DNA of 64,000 nt from Variovorax sp. OV329 (GCF_900114785.1 NZ_FOUG01000008.1:1-64000), one strand, 5' to 3'; shown: positions 1-8,617, counted from the first letter of the stretch. The notes: generated by a model from the sequence alone, not told the origin. Translations and numbers: made by a program.

Positions 1-129
1 ATGGAGGCGATGAAGATGGAGCACACCATCGCCGCGCCGGCCGACGGCACGGTGGAAGAGCTGCTGTTCCAGCCGGGCGACCAGGTGACCGAGGGATCGG
101 CGCTGCTGCGGCTGGCGGCGGCTTCATGA
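1..129 (+). CDS. liuD: Biotin-dependent acyl-CoA carboxylase alpha subunit, C-terminal end (probably methylcrotonyl-CoA carboxylase)
   Basis: Only the last 42 codons are in the window, so the true start lies to the left; the ATG at base 1 is an internal methionine. The fragment is the biotinyl carrier domain. It opens with the biotin-attachment motif EAMKMEH, whose lysine is residue 5 of the fragment, followed by the usual A-P-x-D-G-x-V turn and a G-D-x-V strand. This domain carries CO2 on biotin between the biotin carboxylase and carboxyltransferase sites. The motif alone does not separate methylcrotonyl-, propionyl- and acetyl-CoA enzymes. HMG-CoA lyase, the last enzyme of leucine breakdown, lies 6 kb downstream on the same strand, so methylcrotonyl-CoA carboxylase is favoured. 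A stem-loop follows the stop. Confidence 0.8.
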   Translation: MEAMKMEHTIAAPADGTVEELLFQPGDQVTEGSALLRLAAAS

Positions 130-136
130 GCGTCGC

Positions 137-166
137 CGCGGATTGATCTGAACGATACAATCCGCG
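137..166 (+). terminator. Perfect 9-bp inverted repeat after the carboxylase gene
   Basis: CGCGGATTG (137-145) is exactly complementary to CAATCCGCG (158-166), with a 12-base loop. It begins 8 bp after the carboxylase stop codon and ends 44 bp before the first glycan gene. No T-run follows, so it is not a textbook intrinsic terminator. It could be a 3' stabilising stem, a partial terminator or an operator; the right arm overlaps a TACAAT box (156-161). Confidence 0.4.
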
Positions 167-210
167 CCAGGGAGCGCCGGCGAAAATTGCAGTAAGCATG
201 CCGGCAATGC

Positions 211-1878
211 ATGATGAACTTGAGCGCAGAGAAAGGTGGCGCGGGTTTCGGCCGCGCCTCGAGTGTCCAGGAGATGGACGCAAGCAACCAGGGCATGCAC
301 GACGCGCTCGGCGTCGGTGTCCGAGAGGCCATTCTTCACCGGGAGATTGCGTATCTCCTTCGCGACCAAGCGGGACTTCGACGAAGTACCGAGCTTGCTC
401 AGCAGGATCGCGAGGCTGCGAAGCGTCAGTTGCTTTCGGAGCGAGCCGGTTGGGACGAGGCACTCGCGCGAAGTGCTTTCGAAAGCGAGCAAATCTACGC
501 AGCGCTATCTGCCGTGTACAGGTCGCGCTCATGGCGGCTGACGCGAGGTTTGCGCGGCATGGCAAACGTTGTCCGCAGGCTTCTGGGCAAGCCGGTCGGA
601 TCGCGTGACGTGGTTGGCCCACCCTCGTTAGCTTTCAGGAGGGAGGCCGCTTCGCCAGCCTCACATGCCGCGGGAGAGCCATCGGCATTTGGCGTGGTCG
701 TCGACTCATCAATGACATGCGACGGTGTTGCGTCTTCTCCGAGCAAGAAGCAAAGAACCGCGCTGGTGGCTGCCGACATGCTCCCCCTGTTCGACCAGAG
801 CGCCGGAGGGTTGCGGCTCAAGACACTCATCGATCTGATGGGCGAGTTGGGCTGGAAACTGGTGTTCGGCTCGCTGGCTCTTCGGGAGGAGTCGCCCGGA
901 ATTCTGTCGACACCCAGTGGGCTTGCGTCCTACGAGAACGCGCTGAGAAGGAGCGGCGTGACGCGTTGCGTCTTCGGGGTGGATGAGATTTCCGTTTATC
1001 TGAAGGAGACGGGGCGCGGTCTGGATATGGTCTTTCTCTCCTTCCCGCATGTAACGAATGCTTTGTTGCCCTTGGTGCGCACGCATTGCCCCGTTGCCAG
1101 CATCGTCTACGACATGGTTGACTTTCACGGCCTGCGCATGTCTAGGCAAGCCGATGTCGAGAAGAACGAGCCGCTCAGGAAGGAGGCCGAAAAGCAGCGC
1201 GCAATCGAGGTCGCCTGCGCTCGCTCGGCCGACCTGACACTGGCGATCAACGAAGAAGAGCGAGCGGCGATGCTGGCCCTGGCACCCGAAGCAGTCATCG
1301 AGGTGATGCCCAATGTGTTTCACATGCCCGAGCACGCGCCCGCAGGCGTCGAGGCGCGGAAGGACCTGCTTTTCATCGGTGGCTTCTGGCACAAGCCCAA
1401 CGGCGATGCGGTCGCTTGGTTTGTCGACCGGATCTGGCCGCTAGTCCGGTCCGCAGAGCCGGACGTCATCTCGCGCATCGTCGGAAGCAACCCGAGCAAC
1501 GAAGTGCTTGCGCTCGGTGCTCAGCCGGGCATCGAGGTCCTGGGATATGTTCCTGATGTCGCCCCGCTGCTGGAGAGTCACCGTGTTTCCATCGCTCCTT
1601 TGAGGTGGGGCGCCGGGACCAAGGGCAAGGTCGGACAAGCGCTTTCCCACGGCTTGCCTGTGGTGGCCACGCCCATTGGTGCGGAGGGCATGGCACTTCG
1701 CGATGGCGAGCACCTGCTGGTGGCCGAAGATGAGCGCGGCTTTGCACAACATGTGATCGAGTTGCTGCGCGACGACGAACTCTGGCGACGCCTTTCGTTG
1801 GGCGGTCGCGAGCACATGGCGACCATGTTCTCGACTCACGTCATCAAGCACAAGCTCGACGAGGTGCTCCGTGGCTGA
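211..1878 (+). CDS. GT-B fold glycosyltransferase (GT4-like) with N-terminal helical extension
   Basis: This 555-residue protein probably adds a sugar to a surface polysaccharide or lipopolysaccharide. Residues 1-100 are charged and helical. A short S-R-S-W-R-L motif near residue 105 is followed by a basic amphipathic stretch that could touch the membrane. The N-terminal GT-B half runs from about 180 to 345, and the C-terminal half from about 385, where D-L-L-F-I-G-G starts the nucleotide-sugar domain. G-T-K-G-K then S-H-G-L-P-V-V-A-T near residue 468 is typical of GT4 enzymes. The start could be either of two adjacent ATGs (211 or 214). The next gene overlaps it by 8 bp, so the two are probably translated together. 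Donor and acceptor sugars cannot be read from the sequence. Confidence 0.8.
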   Translation: MMNLSAEKGGAGFGRASSVQEMDASNQGMHDALGVGVREAILHREIAYLLRDQAGLRRSTELAQQDREAAKRQLLSERAGWDEALARSAFESEQIYAALSAVYRSRSWRLTRGLRGMANVVRRLLGKPVGSRDVVGPPSLAFRREAASPASHAAGEPSAFGVVVDSSMTCDGVASSPSKKQRTALVAADMLPLFDQSAGGLRLKTLIDLMGELGWKLVFGSLALREESPGILSTPSGLASYENALRRSGVTRCVFGVDEISVYLKETGRGLDMVFLSFPHVTNALLPLVRTHCPVASIVYDMVDFHGLRMSRQADVEKNEPLRKEAEKQRAIEVACARSADLTLAINEEERAAMLALAPEAVIEVMPNVFHMPEHAPAGVEARKDLLFIGGFWHKPNGDAVAWFVDRIWPLVRSAEPDVISRIVGSNPSNEVLALGAQPGIEVLGYVPDVAPLLESHRVSIAPLRWGAGTKGKVGQALSHGLPVVATPIGAEGMALRDGEHLLVAEDERGFAQHVIELLRDDELWRRLSLGGREHMATMFSTHVIKHKLDEVLRG

Positions 1879-2572
1879 GGTCCTTGTCGCAGGGGTCTAC
1901 GTCGCCAATCGCCCCAATACCGCGGCGCATGTCATCCACGAGCTTGCATCGAGCCGAACGCACTGGGTCCAGCAGCGCTGGATCGGGCTGGCCCCCGATG
2001 GCATCGGCAGCTTCGATCTGCCCTGTACCGCCAGGGTCGTGACGCGTCCGCAGCCGAAGTTCCTCCTGCTCGACGAAGTGACGCAGGATGCCGGCCGATT
2101 CGACTGGATTCTTCTGTGCGACGACGACGTCGAATTCGCCCCGGGCTTTCTGGACGAATTCATCCACTGGGTGCAGCGCTGCGACTTCGCCCTGGCTCAG
2201 CCGGCGCGAACGTCGGACAGCTACATCGACCATCCGATCGTTCAGTGCCTCGGTGGTGTTTCAGCGCGCAGGACCCGATTTGTCGAGATCGGCCCGGTGG
2301 TGTGCATTCGACGGGATGCCGTCCCACTGCTGATGCCCTTCGGCCCGAAGGCTGGCATGGGGTGGGGCCTCGACTTCATCTGGCCAGCCCTCTTGGAGCA
2401 GGCGGGCTTGCGCGCGGGCATCATCGATGCTGCACCCATGGCCCATCGGATGCGGCCCGCCGCGCGAAGCTATGACTCGAGCGGGGCGAACGCCGTCATG
2501 GCGGATCTTCTGGCCTTGTCGCCCCACCTCAGCAGGGATGAAGCCTTCCTGGTTCTGGAGGCTTACACATGA
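1871..2572 (+). CDS. GT-A-like glycosyltransferase (DUF707-like)
   Basis: The protein has 233 residues and starts at a GTG inside the end of the preceding gene (GTGGCTGA overlap). A Rossmann-like N-terminus leads to I-L-L-C-D-D-D-V-E-F near residue 80, the acidic triad that binds metal and nucleotide-sugar in GT-A enzymes. G-M-G-W-G-L-D-F-I-W-P near residue 163 resembles the catalytic region of DUF707 and related glycosyltransferases. No membrane segment or signal peptide is seen, so it should act in the cytoplasm on a lipid-linked or membrane-presented acceptor. The next gene starts in an ATGA overlap with its stop. The family call is tentative; the acceptor is unknown. Confidence 0.6.
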   Translation: MAEVLVAGVYVANRPNTAAHVIHELASSRTHWVQQRWIGLAPDGIGSFDLPCTARVVTRPQPKFLLLDEVTQDAGRFDWILLCDDDVEFAPGFLDEFIHWVQRCDFALAQPARTSDSYIDHPIVQCLGGVSARRTRFVEIGPVVCIRRDAVPLLMPFGPKAGMGWGLDFIWPALLEQAGLRAGIIDAAPMAHRMRPAARSYDSSGANAVMADLLALSPHLSRDEAFLVLEAYT

Positions 2573-3618
2573 CGATCATGATCACCGCCGTGCTCACGAC
2601 GCGCAATCGGGCGCATCTCCTCCCCGCCGTACTTGCGGGCCTGGAAGCACAGACCATCGCTCCACAGCGCTATGAGATCGTGGCGATCGACGACGGGTCC
2701 ATCGACGACACGCCTGGGGTGCTTGCTCAATGGTCAAGCCGCCTTCCACTGCGTGTGCAGCGCCAGAAGCACGCTGGCCTTGCGAACGCGAAGAACCTCG
2801 GCGTCCTCATGGCCCGGGGCCCGGTGGTCGTCTTCCTCGACGACGATGACGTCGCCAGTCCGAGTCTGCTCGCGGCGCATCTTGCTGCGCACATCCGGCA
2901 TCCGGAGCGGCCTGTTGCGGTGCTTGGCCACACCAGGCTTTCATCTGCGGTCGAATCACGACCCGTCATGCGCCATGTGACACGGGTAGGTTGCCAGCTT
3001 TTCTCCTATGGCTGGATGCAGCCGGGGCAGTGGTTGAAGCACACGGAATTCTGGGGCGGCCGAAGCTCCTGCAAGCGTTCGCTGCTGGTCAACCACGGCC
3101 TTTTCAGGCCGGAGTTCAGCTTCGGCTGCGAGGACATCGAACTGGGCTGGCGGCTGGCGCGACATGGTCTGCAGGTGGTCTACGAACCCAAGGCACAGGC
3201 GACGATGATTCGCTCTCTAAGCTTTGACGAGTTCTGTGCACGCTCGTACCGCCAGGGTCGCTCCCAGTACCTGTTTTCACAGATGCATCCGCAGCCCGAT
3301 GTTCGCGATTATTGCGAGATCGATGCGGCCATGGCCAACTGGCCCCGCCAGCGGATGGACTACGCGGCCCGCTTGAGGTGGACTCGGCAGATGGATCGCA
3401 TCGCCATCGTCCGAAGCGAAGCCGGCTTGCCCGACCACCCGGTGTTTCAGAAGGCGCTGGACGAAGCGTATCGAGAGGCTTTTGCGCTGTCTCGTGCCAA
3501 GGGCGTGCACGACATGTCGATCGAGTGGCGCACACGCCGGACGACACCATTCGAAGGAGGCTTCCGCTCGCTGCCCGAGTGGGGGCTGCCTGCCGAGTCA
3601 CCAGCCTCGCAGGCATGA
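2569..3618 (+). CDS. Family 2 glycosyltransferase (GT-A) with galactosyltransferase-type C-terminal domain
   Basis: This 349-residue enzyme begins with a clear GT2 fold: V-L-T-T-R-N-R near residue 5, A-I-D-D-G-S near 42, and V-F-L-D-D-D-D-V near 88 as the DxD metal and sugar-nucleotide site. The second half has W-G-G-R-S-S-C-K-R and F-G-C-E-D-I-E-L-G-W-R-L, the G-x-E-D-x-E-L pattern that supplies the catalytic base in chondroitin- and galactosyl-type GT2 enzymes. It belongs to the four-gene glycan operon: its ATG overlaps the stop of the upstream gene (ATGA), and its stop overlaps the ATG of the pyruvyl transferase gene in the same way. The product is probably cell-surface polysaccharide; the sugar is not predictable. 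Confidence 0.85.
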   Translation: MTIMITAVLTTRNRAHLLPAVLAGLEAQTIAPQRYEIVAIDDGSIDDTPGVLAQWSSRLPLRVQRQKHAGLANAKNLGVLMARGPVVVFLDDDDVASPSLLAAHLAAHIRHPERPVAVLGHTRLSSAVESRPVMRHVTRVGCQLFSYGWMQPGQWLKHTEFWGGRSSCKRSLLVNHGLFRPEFSFGCEDIELGWRLARHGLQVVYEPKAQATMIRSLSFDEFCARSYRQGRSQYLFSQMHPQPDVRDYCEIDAAMANWPRQRMDYAARLRWTRQMDRIAIVRSEAGLPDHPVFQKALDEAYREAFALSRAKGVHDMSIEWRTRRTTPFEGGFRSLPEWGLPAESPASQA

Positions 3619-5048
3619 GCACTCGGTTGCCATCTTCTGCCTTGTCTGCCGGAGCCGAATCGACCTGCCCTGTCGATGCAGGTCCGCCCGACGACTGGCA
3701 TAGCCATCGGGCGGAAGTCGCGCTTTTCCTGCAACAGTTCCGTGCGACGCCCATTCTCTATTTGCCCAATCCGGGGAATGGCGGAGATTCCCTTATCGCC
3801 GCAGCCACCTACGAGGCGTTCGGGCGCGCTGGCGTGCGTTTCGAGTTGGCAAGCCTCGACACGGATGTCGCCGGCAGGGTCGTCGTGCTGGCTGGCGGGG
3901 GCAACCTGGTGCCCTTCTACTCTGACACCCGCCGAGCGTTGGACGCGTTCCTCGGTCGTGCGGCCCGCATCGTTTTGCTGCCGCACACGATCCGTGGTCA
4001 TGAGCCATTGCTCGAGCGCCTCGACCAGACGTGCACCTTGTTCGCAAGAGATCGTGCCAGCTTCGATCATGTAAAGGCAGTCAATCCGTCGGTCGACGTG
4101 CGCCTGGCGCACGACATGGCGTTCCACCTCGACGCCCATGCCTACCTCCGCCAGACCTCCGAAGTCGAGCGCCAAGGCTCCGTCATCCTGGAAATGAAGT
4201 TGAGCGCATGCGGCATCAGCGCGCAGGACATCGAGCGCTGGCCCAGCGTCGACCTGATGCGACAGGACATCGAATCGACCCAGGTGGACGCCGCGTCGGA
4301 TGCCGACATCTCCGACTTGTTCATGCTGGGGGTCAATCCCGGCGAGGCTCACGTGGCGGCATGGTGCTTCCTTCGTGCGATCTCGTTGGCCAGGCATGTG
4401 AACACCGATCGATTGCATGTGGGCATCGGTGCCGCGCTTCTCGGCGTCCCGTGTACCTTGCGAGACAACGTCTATGGCAAGAATTCGGCTGTCTTCAATC
4501 ACAGCATGTCAGGACTCCCTGGCATGCGTCTGGCGCAGAGCCATTCCCACGAGTCGGCAAGGGCGCGCGCGCAGCGACAAGAGATCGGGGCGCTGCATTC
4601 CCGGATCGACGACCTCCAGGCCGAGTGCGCCTTGTTGAACTGCGATTTTCTCAAGGCGCAGCAGATGAACGCGCACGCCGAGTCCGAACTCGAGGCCCAG
4701 ACCGCGCTGTACGAGGCGCTTGAGAAGCGCTGCCGGCTGCTCGGCCAGTCGAACGCCAATCTGCACGGACTGCTGCTTGCGCAGGATGCGCTCCGACATC
4801 AGCTTTGCGAGCTGCGTGGGCGCAACGAAGCGTTGGAGACGGACCTGCGCGACGGAAGCGCTGCAGTCCACGAATTGCAGGAGCGCCACATGGCGGAAAT
4901 GCAGATGCTGCGCCGGGAGTCCATGGCCGGCAAAGTCGCCGCGGCCAGGCTCAACGGCATCTTCGCCTCCCGCACCTGGCGCCTGCTGGCGCTTGTGCGG
5001 TGCGCCGGTCGCTGGCTTGCCGGCAAGCCGCAATGTGCGCGTGGATGA
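3615..5048 (+). CDS. Polysaccharide pyruvyl transferase family protein with long coiled-coil tail
   Basis: A frame stays open upstream, but the ATG at 3615 overlaps the previous stop (ATGA) and gives a natural 477-residue protein. N-P-G-N-G-G-D-S-L-I near residue 52 and L-A-G-G-G-N near 92 match the start of pyruvyl transferases; T-D-R-L-H-V-G-I-G with a following G-K near residue 270 is the family's C-terminal signature. Such enzymes add a pyruvate ketal from phosphoenolpyruvate to a sugar, giving acidic capsule or exopolysaccharide. From about 312 to 445 the chain is a heptad-rich coiled coil ending in A-S-R-T-W-R-L and a basic hydrophobic tail, similar to the motif in the first gene of this operon. 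That tail is unusual for the family and may tether the enzyme to a membrane complex. Confidence 0.75.
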   Translation: MSTRLPSSALSAGAESTCPVDAGPPDDWHSHRAEVALFLQQFRATPILYLPNPGNGGDSLIAAATYEAFGRAGVRFELASLDTDVAGRVVVLAGGGNLVPFYSDTRRALDAFLGRAARIVLLPHTIRGHEPLLERLDQTCTLFARDRASFDHVKAVNPSVDVRLAHDMAFHLDAHAYLRQTSEVERQGSVILEMKLSACGISAQDIERWPSVDLMRQDIESTQVDAASDADISDLFMLGVNPGEAHVAAWCFLRAISLARHVNTDRLHVGIGAALLGVPCTLRDNVYGKNSAVFNHSMSGLPGMRLAQSHSHESARARAQRQEIGALHSRIDDLQAECALLNCDFLKAQQMNAHAESELEAQTALYEALEKRCRLLGQSNANLHGLLLAQDALRHQLCELRGRNEALETDLRDGSAAVHELQERHMAEMQMLRRESMAGKVAAARLNGIFASRTWRLLALVRCAGRWLAGKPQCARG

Positions 5049-5077
5049 TCGGAAGGAATGCGCACTAAGATCGGACG

Positions 5078-5998
5078 ATGCGCATCCTCGTTTGCCTGAC
5101 CGACAACCGTCCCGAACCCTGGATCACCGCGTTGCAGGAGGCCCTGCCAGGAGCCGAGATCGAGCAGTGGAGGCCTGGCGCCATGGCCGCGGACCATGCC
5201 GTTGTGTGGATGCCTCCGCAGGCGCTGCTGGATGAGCAGCCCCAACTTCAGTGCGTGTTCAACATCGGTGCGGGAGTCGACGCCCTCATGCGGCTGTCGA
5301 TCTCACCGCAGACCAGGATTGTCCGGTTGGACGACGCGGGGATGTCGGTTCAAATGGCAGAGTACGTCTGCCATGCGCTGCTGCGCCACTTTCGCGAGTT
5401 CGATGTGTACGAGGAAGAGGCGTGCAATGGCCGCTGGGTCTATCGCAAGCCGCGTGAGCGCAGCCAATTTCCCGTCGGGATCATGGGCCTGGGCGTCTTG
5501 GGTCAGCGCGTGGCGCGTGCCGTCTCGCAGTTTGAGTTTCCCGTGCTGGGCTGGAGTCGATCACCCAAACGCTTAGAGGGAGTGCAATCTTTTGCGGGCG
5601 AATCGCAGTTTCACGAGTTTCTTGCGGCATCGCGCATTCTGGTCAATCTGCTGCCGCTGACCGACGAGACCCGTGGAATCCTGCGCCGTGAGACCTTGCT
5701 TCACCTGCGCCCGGGCGGCTACCTGATTCATGTGGGCCGAGGGGCCCATCTGGTGGAAGAGGACCTGGTGCCCTTGATCGACGAAGGGCATCTCGCCGGG
5801 GCGACGCTGGACGTGTTCCGTGAGGAACCTTTGCGCGCGGGTCATCCCTTTTGGTCGCATCCGAAAATAGTGGTGACACCGCATGCCTCTGCTCGGACCT
5901 TGCGTCGGGAGACTGTGGCGCAGATCGCCTCCAAGATTCATGCGCTTGGACGCGGTGAGATCCCCTCCGGCACTGTCGACAGGCTGCGTGGATATTGA
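5078..5998 (+). CDS. ghrA: D-2-hydroxyacid dehydrogenase, glyoxylate/hydroxypyruvate reductase A type
   Basis: The 306-residue protein matches the GhrA branch of NAD(P)H-dependent 2-hydroxyacid dehydrogenases, which reduce glyoxylate and hydroxypyruvate in the cytoplasm. The dinucleotide-binding loop G-L-G-V-L-G lies near residue 137. The catalytic Arg is in H-V-G-R-G-A-H, the Glu in D-V-F-R-E-E-P-L, and the His in V-V-T-P-H-A-S-A. It begins 29 bp after the glycan operon and is followed by HMG-CoA lyase. Its base composition is mixed, with more AT-rich codons than mvaB, so it may have arrived with the glycan genes or may be an original member of the leucine cluster. The enzyme class is secure; the physiological substrate is not. 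Confidence 0.8.
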   Translation: MRILVCLTDNRPEPWITALQEALPGAEIEQWRPGAMAADHAVVWMPPQALLDEQPQLQCVFNIGAGVDALMRLSISPQTRIVRLDDAGMSVQMAEYVCHALLRHFREFDVYEEEACNGRWVYRKPRERSQFPVGIMGLGVLGQRVARAVSQFEFPVLGWSRSPKRLEGVQSFAGESQFHEFLAASRILVNLLPLTDETRGILRRETLLHLRPGGYLIHVGRGAHLVEEDLVPLIDEGHLAGATLDVFREEPLRAGHPFWSHPKIVVTPHASARTLRRETVAQIASKIHALGRGEIPSGTVDRLRGY

Positions 5999-6120
5999 GC
6001 CCGCCCGACCTGGCTCCATTTGCACCCCCGTTGGCGCAATCTGCGACCCGAAGCCGCAGCAAGGGAGGCGCCATTGTCTGAAAATGACGTGTTGGTTCCT
6101 TCGGCGCCCCATGAGGTGAG

Positions 6121-7047
6121 ATGCAAATGAAACTTCCAGAGAGAGTCAGGATCATCGACGTCGGCCCGCGTGACGGACTGCAGAACGAGAAGCAGCCCGT
6201 TCCTACCGACGTAAAGCTGGGCCTCATCCACCGCCTGCAGGGCGCGGGCCTGAAGGAGATCGAGGTCACCAGCTTCGTCAGTCCCAAGTGGGTACCGCAG
6301 ATGGCGGACAACGCACAGGTGATGCATGGCATCGAGCGCCAGGCTGGGGTGCGCTACTCGGTGCTCACGCCCAACATGAAGGGCTTCGAGGCCGCGGTGG
6401 CCGCGCCGCGCGAGGAGTGGCCCGACGAGATCGTGGTCTTCGGTGCGGCCAGCGAGGCCTTCAGCCAGCGGAACATCAACTGCTCCATCGCCGAGAGCAT
6501 CGAGCGCTTCGCGCCGGTGGTGCAGGCTGCGCGCGAGAAGGGCATCCAGGTGCGCGGCGCGATGTCATGCACCGTCGGCTGTCCCTACGAGGGCGAGATC
6601 GCGCCGGAGCGCGTGGGCATGCTGGCGAAGCTGATGAAGGGCATCGGCGTGCAGCGCGTGGACGTCGCCGACACCATCGGTGTGGGCACGCCGCGCAAGG
6701 TGCAGGCCGCACTGGAAGCCACGCTGGCGCACTTCGACGTGGACCACATCTCCGGCCATTTCCACGACACCTACGGCCAGGCGCTCGCCAACACGCTGGC
6801 CTCGCTCGAACTGGGCGTGTGGAACTTCCAGTCCTCGAGCGCCGGCCTGGGCGGCTGCCCCTACGCCAAGGGCGCCACCGGCAACGTGGCGACCGAGGAC
6901 GTGGTGTACCTGCTGCAAGGCATGGGCATCGACACCGGCATCGACCTGGACAAGCTGATCGACGCCGGCGCCTACATCAGCGAGGCGCTCGGCCGCAAGC
7001 CGGCGTCGCGCGCGGCCACGGCCATCCTGAACAAGCGCATCGCCTGA
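6121..7047 (+). CDS. mvaB: Hydroxymethylglutaryl-CoA lyase
   Basis: This 308-residue enzyme splits HMG-CoA into acetyl-CoA and acetoacetate, the final step of leucine degradation. V-G-P-R-D-G-L-Q-N-E near residue 12 is the DRE-TIM family start. G-H-F-H-D-T-Y-G supplies the metal-binding histidines, and G-G-C-P-Y-A-K-G-A-T-G-N is the lyase signature with its active-site cysteine. The length fits the family (about 300). An alternative ATG two codons in (6127) is equally possible. It is separated from the carboxylase subunit by five other genes, and it faces the carbonic anhydrase gene at 21 bp. Confidence 0.93.
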   Translation: MQMKLPERVRIIDVGPRDGLQNEKQPVPTDVKLGLIHRLQGAGLKEIEVTSFVSPKWVPQMADNAQVMHGIERQAGVRYSVLTPNMKGFEAAVAAPREEWPDEIVVFGAASEAFSQRNINCSIAESIERFAPVVQAAREKGIQVRGAMSCTVGCPYEGEIAPERVGMLAKLMKGIGVQRVDVADTIGVGTPRKVQAALEATLAHFDVDHISGHFHDTYGQALANTLASLELGVWNFQSSSAGLGGCPYAKGATGNVATEDVVYLLQGMGIDTGIDLDKLIDAGAYISEALGRKPASRAATAILNKRIA

Positions 7048-7068
7048 GGGCGCGCTATCCGGCGCCTC

Positions 7069-7827
7069 TCAGTTCGATTCCTCGACCACTCGGCCGTTGA
7101 GCGGCTGGACCGGCCGGGCGTTGGCCTTGAAGAGCGTGTGGAAGGCGCGGATCTGCCCGGCGCCCAGGGCGAGCGGCTGCTTGAGCACGATCCACTGGAC
7201 GCCTTCCGAGCAGGGCGGCGTGGTCAGCGAGCCCTGGAAGCGGTAGTAGCCGGTCGCGGCCGGCAGGAGCCTGGCCAGGTCCAGGTGCAGTCCATCGACC
7301 GTGATCTTCTCGCCCGGCCGGGGCAGGTGGTCGAAGACTGGCGCATACGCCTTGCTGGCCTTGCCGGCCTGCAGCAGGACGCTGACCACCGCCAGCTTGC
7401 CCTCGACATCCTTGTGGACGAAGTGGACCTCCATGGGCGCACGCTTGCCGTGGATCTCTTCCTCGCTGGGCGTGTGGAAGTGGAACTGCAAGAGCTCGAA
7501 GCTGCGGTCGCCGATCGTCAACCGCTGGCCCGGCGGCAGGTTGACCTGCACCGTGTGCCCATTATTCAGGATGACCGGATCGGCCTGCGTGTAGTCGAAG
7601 CGCAGCGCCGGCAGGTCGGCCTTCACGGTGGCGCGGATGTCGACCGGACTTTGCGCGTGCCCCTTGGCGCAGGACTCGAACTCGGGTGAGAGTGCAGCCC
7701 AGTGGCTGGGGTCCGCGTGCTTGCCGGTGTAGGCCCAGTGGGATGCTTGGGCGGCGGCGTGGGCGAAGCTGCCAGCGCAGAGTGAAGCGGCCAGCACGAG
7801 GCCGGGGCGGAGGATGTTGGATTTCAT
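7069..7827 (-). CDS. Alpha-class carbonic anhydrase, exported
   Basis: A 252-residue protein with a signal peptide (basic start, hydrophobic core, A-x-A near residue 25), so it acts in the periplasm, interconverting CO2 and bicarbonate. The zinc site is visible: F-H-F-H near residue 117 gives two histidine ligands and E-V-H-F-V-H gives the third. Q-S-P-V-D-I and L-T-T-P-P-C-S-E-G-V are the other hallmarks of the alpha class; the cysteine in the second can pair with C-A-K-G near residue 53. It converges on mvaB with a 21-bp gap. The 208-bp region on its other side separates it from the divergent OsmC-like gene and probably holds both promoters. Confidence 0.92.
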   Translation of the reverse strand: MKSNILRPGLVLAASLCAGSFAHAAAQASHWAYTGKHADPSHWAALSPEFESCAKGHAQSPVDIRATVKADLPALRFDYTQADPVILNNGHTVQVNLPPGQRLTIGDRSFELLQFHFHTPSEEEIHGKRAPMEVHFVHKDVEGKLAVVSVLLQAGKASKAYAPVFDHLPRPGEKITVDGLHLDLARLLPAATGYYRFQGSLTTPPCSEGVQWIVLKQPLALGAGQIRAFHTLFKANARPVQPLNGRVVEESN

Positions 7828-8035
7828 TGTGGATTCCCTGACGGTAGATCGCGCAGCCGCCTTGGCGTGACAGGGCCGGGTGACTGCGCGGCAAGTCCGG
7901 TGGCTTGCGGGTGCTCAACGCACGAGGCTTGCGGCGCGACGACACGCTTGATAACGTCGGCGAAAGAGCATTGCCACCCCCAGCGCTTCCCTCGCGCGAA
8001 TCGCCGGGCATTCATTCAATCTCCGGAGCAGCCGC

Positions 8036-8554
8036 ATGAGCACACAGCGCATCCAGCTTGCAATCAGCCAGGCCGCGAAGCACCTTGCCGATCACCCGCA
8101 GGATGCCCGGGCGCAGGACGCACCGGCCGTGGCCGTCCTCGACTCAGGCTTGCGCTGCCAAGCGCAGGGGCCCGGCGGCGCATCGATGGTGAGCGACATG
8201 CCGGCCTCCGTCGGCGGCGGTGGCGATGCGCCCACACCGGGCTGGCTCCTGCGCGCGGCGCTGGCCAACTGCGATGCAACGATGGTCGCGATGCGTGCCG
8301 CGCAACTGGGCATCGCGCTCAGCCACCTGGAGGTCAGGGTGGCCAGCGAGTCGGACAACCGCGGCCTGCTGGGTGTGGACGATTCGGTGCCGGCCGGGCC
8401 GCTGAGCGTGCAGGTCAGCTTCCGCCTGGCGGCCGATGGCGTGCCGGAGGAGCAGCTTCGCGAGCTGGTCCATTGGGCCGAGCAGCATTCGCCCGTCGGT
8501 GATGCGCTGCGGCGCTCGATCCCGGTGCAGTCGGAGATTCTCATCGGCGGCTAG
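8036..8554 (+). CDS. OsmC-like protein
   Basis: A 172-residue protein of the OsmC fold, whose better-known members reduce organic hydroperoxides with a pair of cysteines. The central helix carries A-L-A-N-C-D-A-T-M (Cys near residue 82), matching the first cysteine of the family. The usual second cysteine before P-V is Ser here (H-S-P-V-G-D near residue 151). It may therefore not be a classical two-cysteine peroxidase; many OsmC-like proteins of this subgroup have unknown substrates. It stands alone, 63 bp before the deacylase gene, which runs in the same direction and may be co-transcribed. Confidence 0.75.
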   Translation: MSTQRIQLAISQAAKHLADHPQDARAQDAPAVAVLDSGLRCQAQGPGGASMVSDMPASVGGGGDAPTPGWLLRAALANCDATMVAMRAAQLGIALSHLEVRVASESDNRGLLGVDDSVPAGPLSVQVSFRLAADGVPEEQLRELVHWAEQHSPVGDALRRSIPVQSEILIGG

Positions 8555-8617
8555 GACCGGCGCGGGCGCGCCCTAAACTCCTTGCCTTCTGACCAGCAGC
8601 CAGGAAGGACCCTCCCC

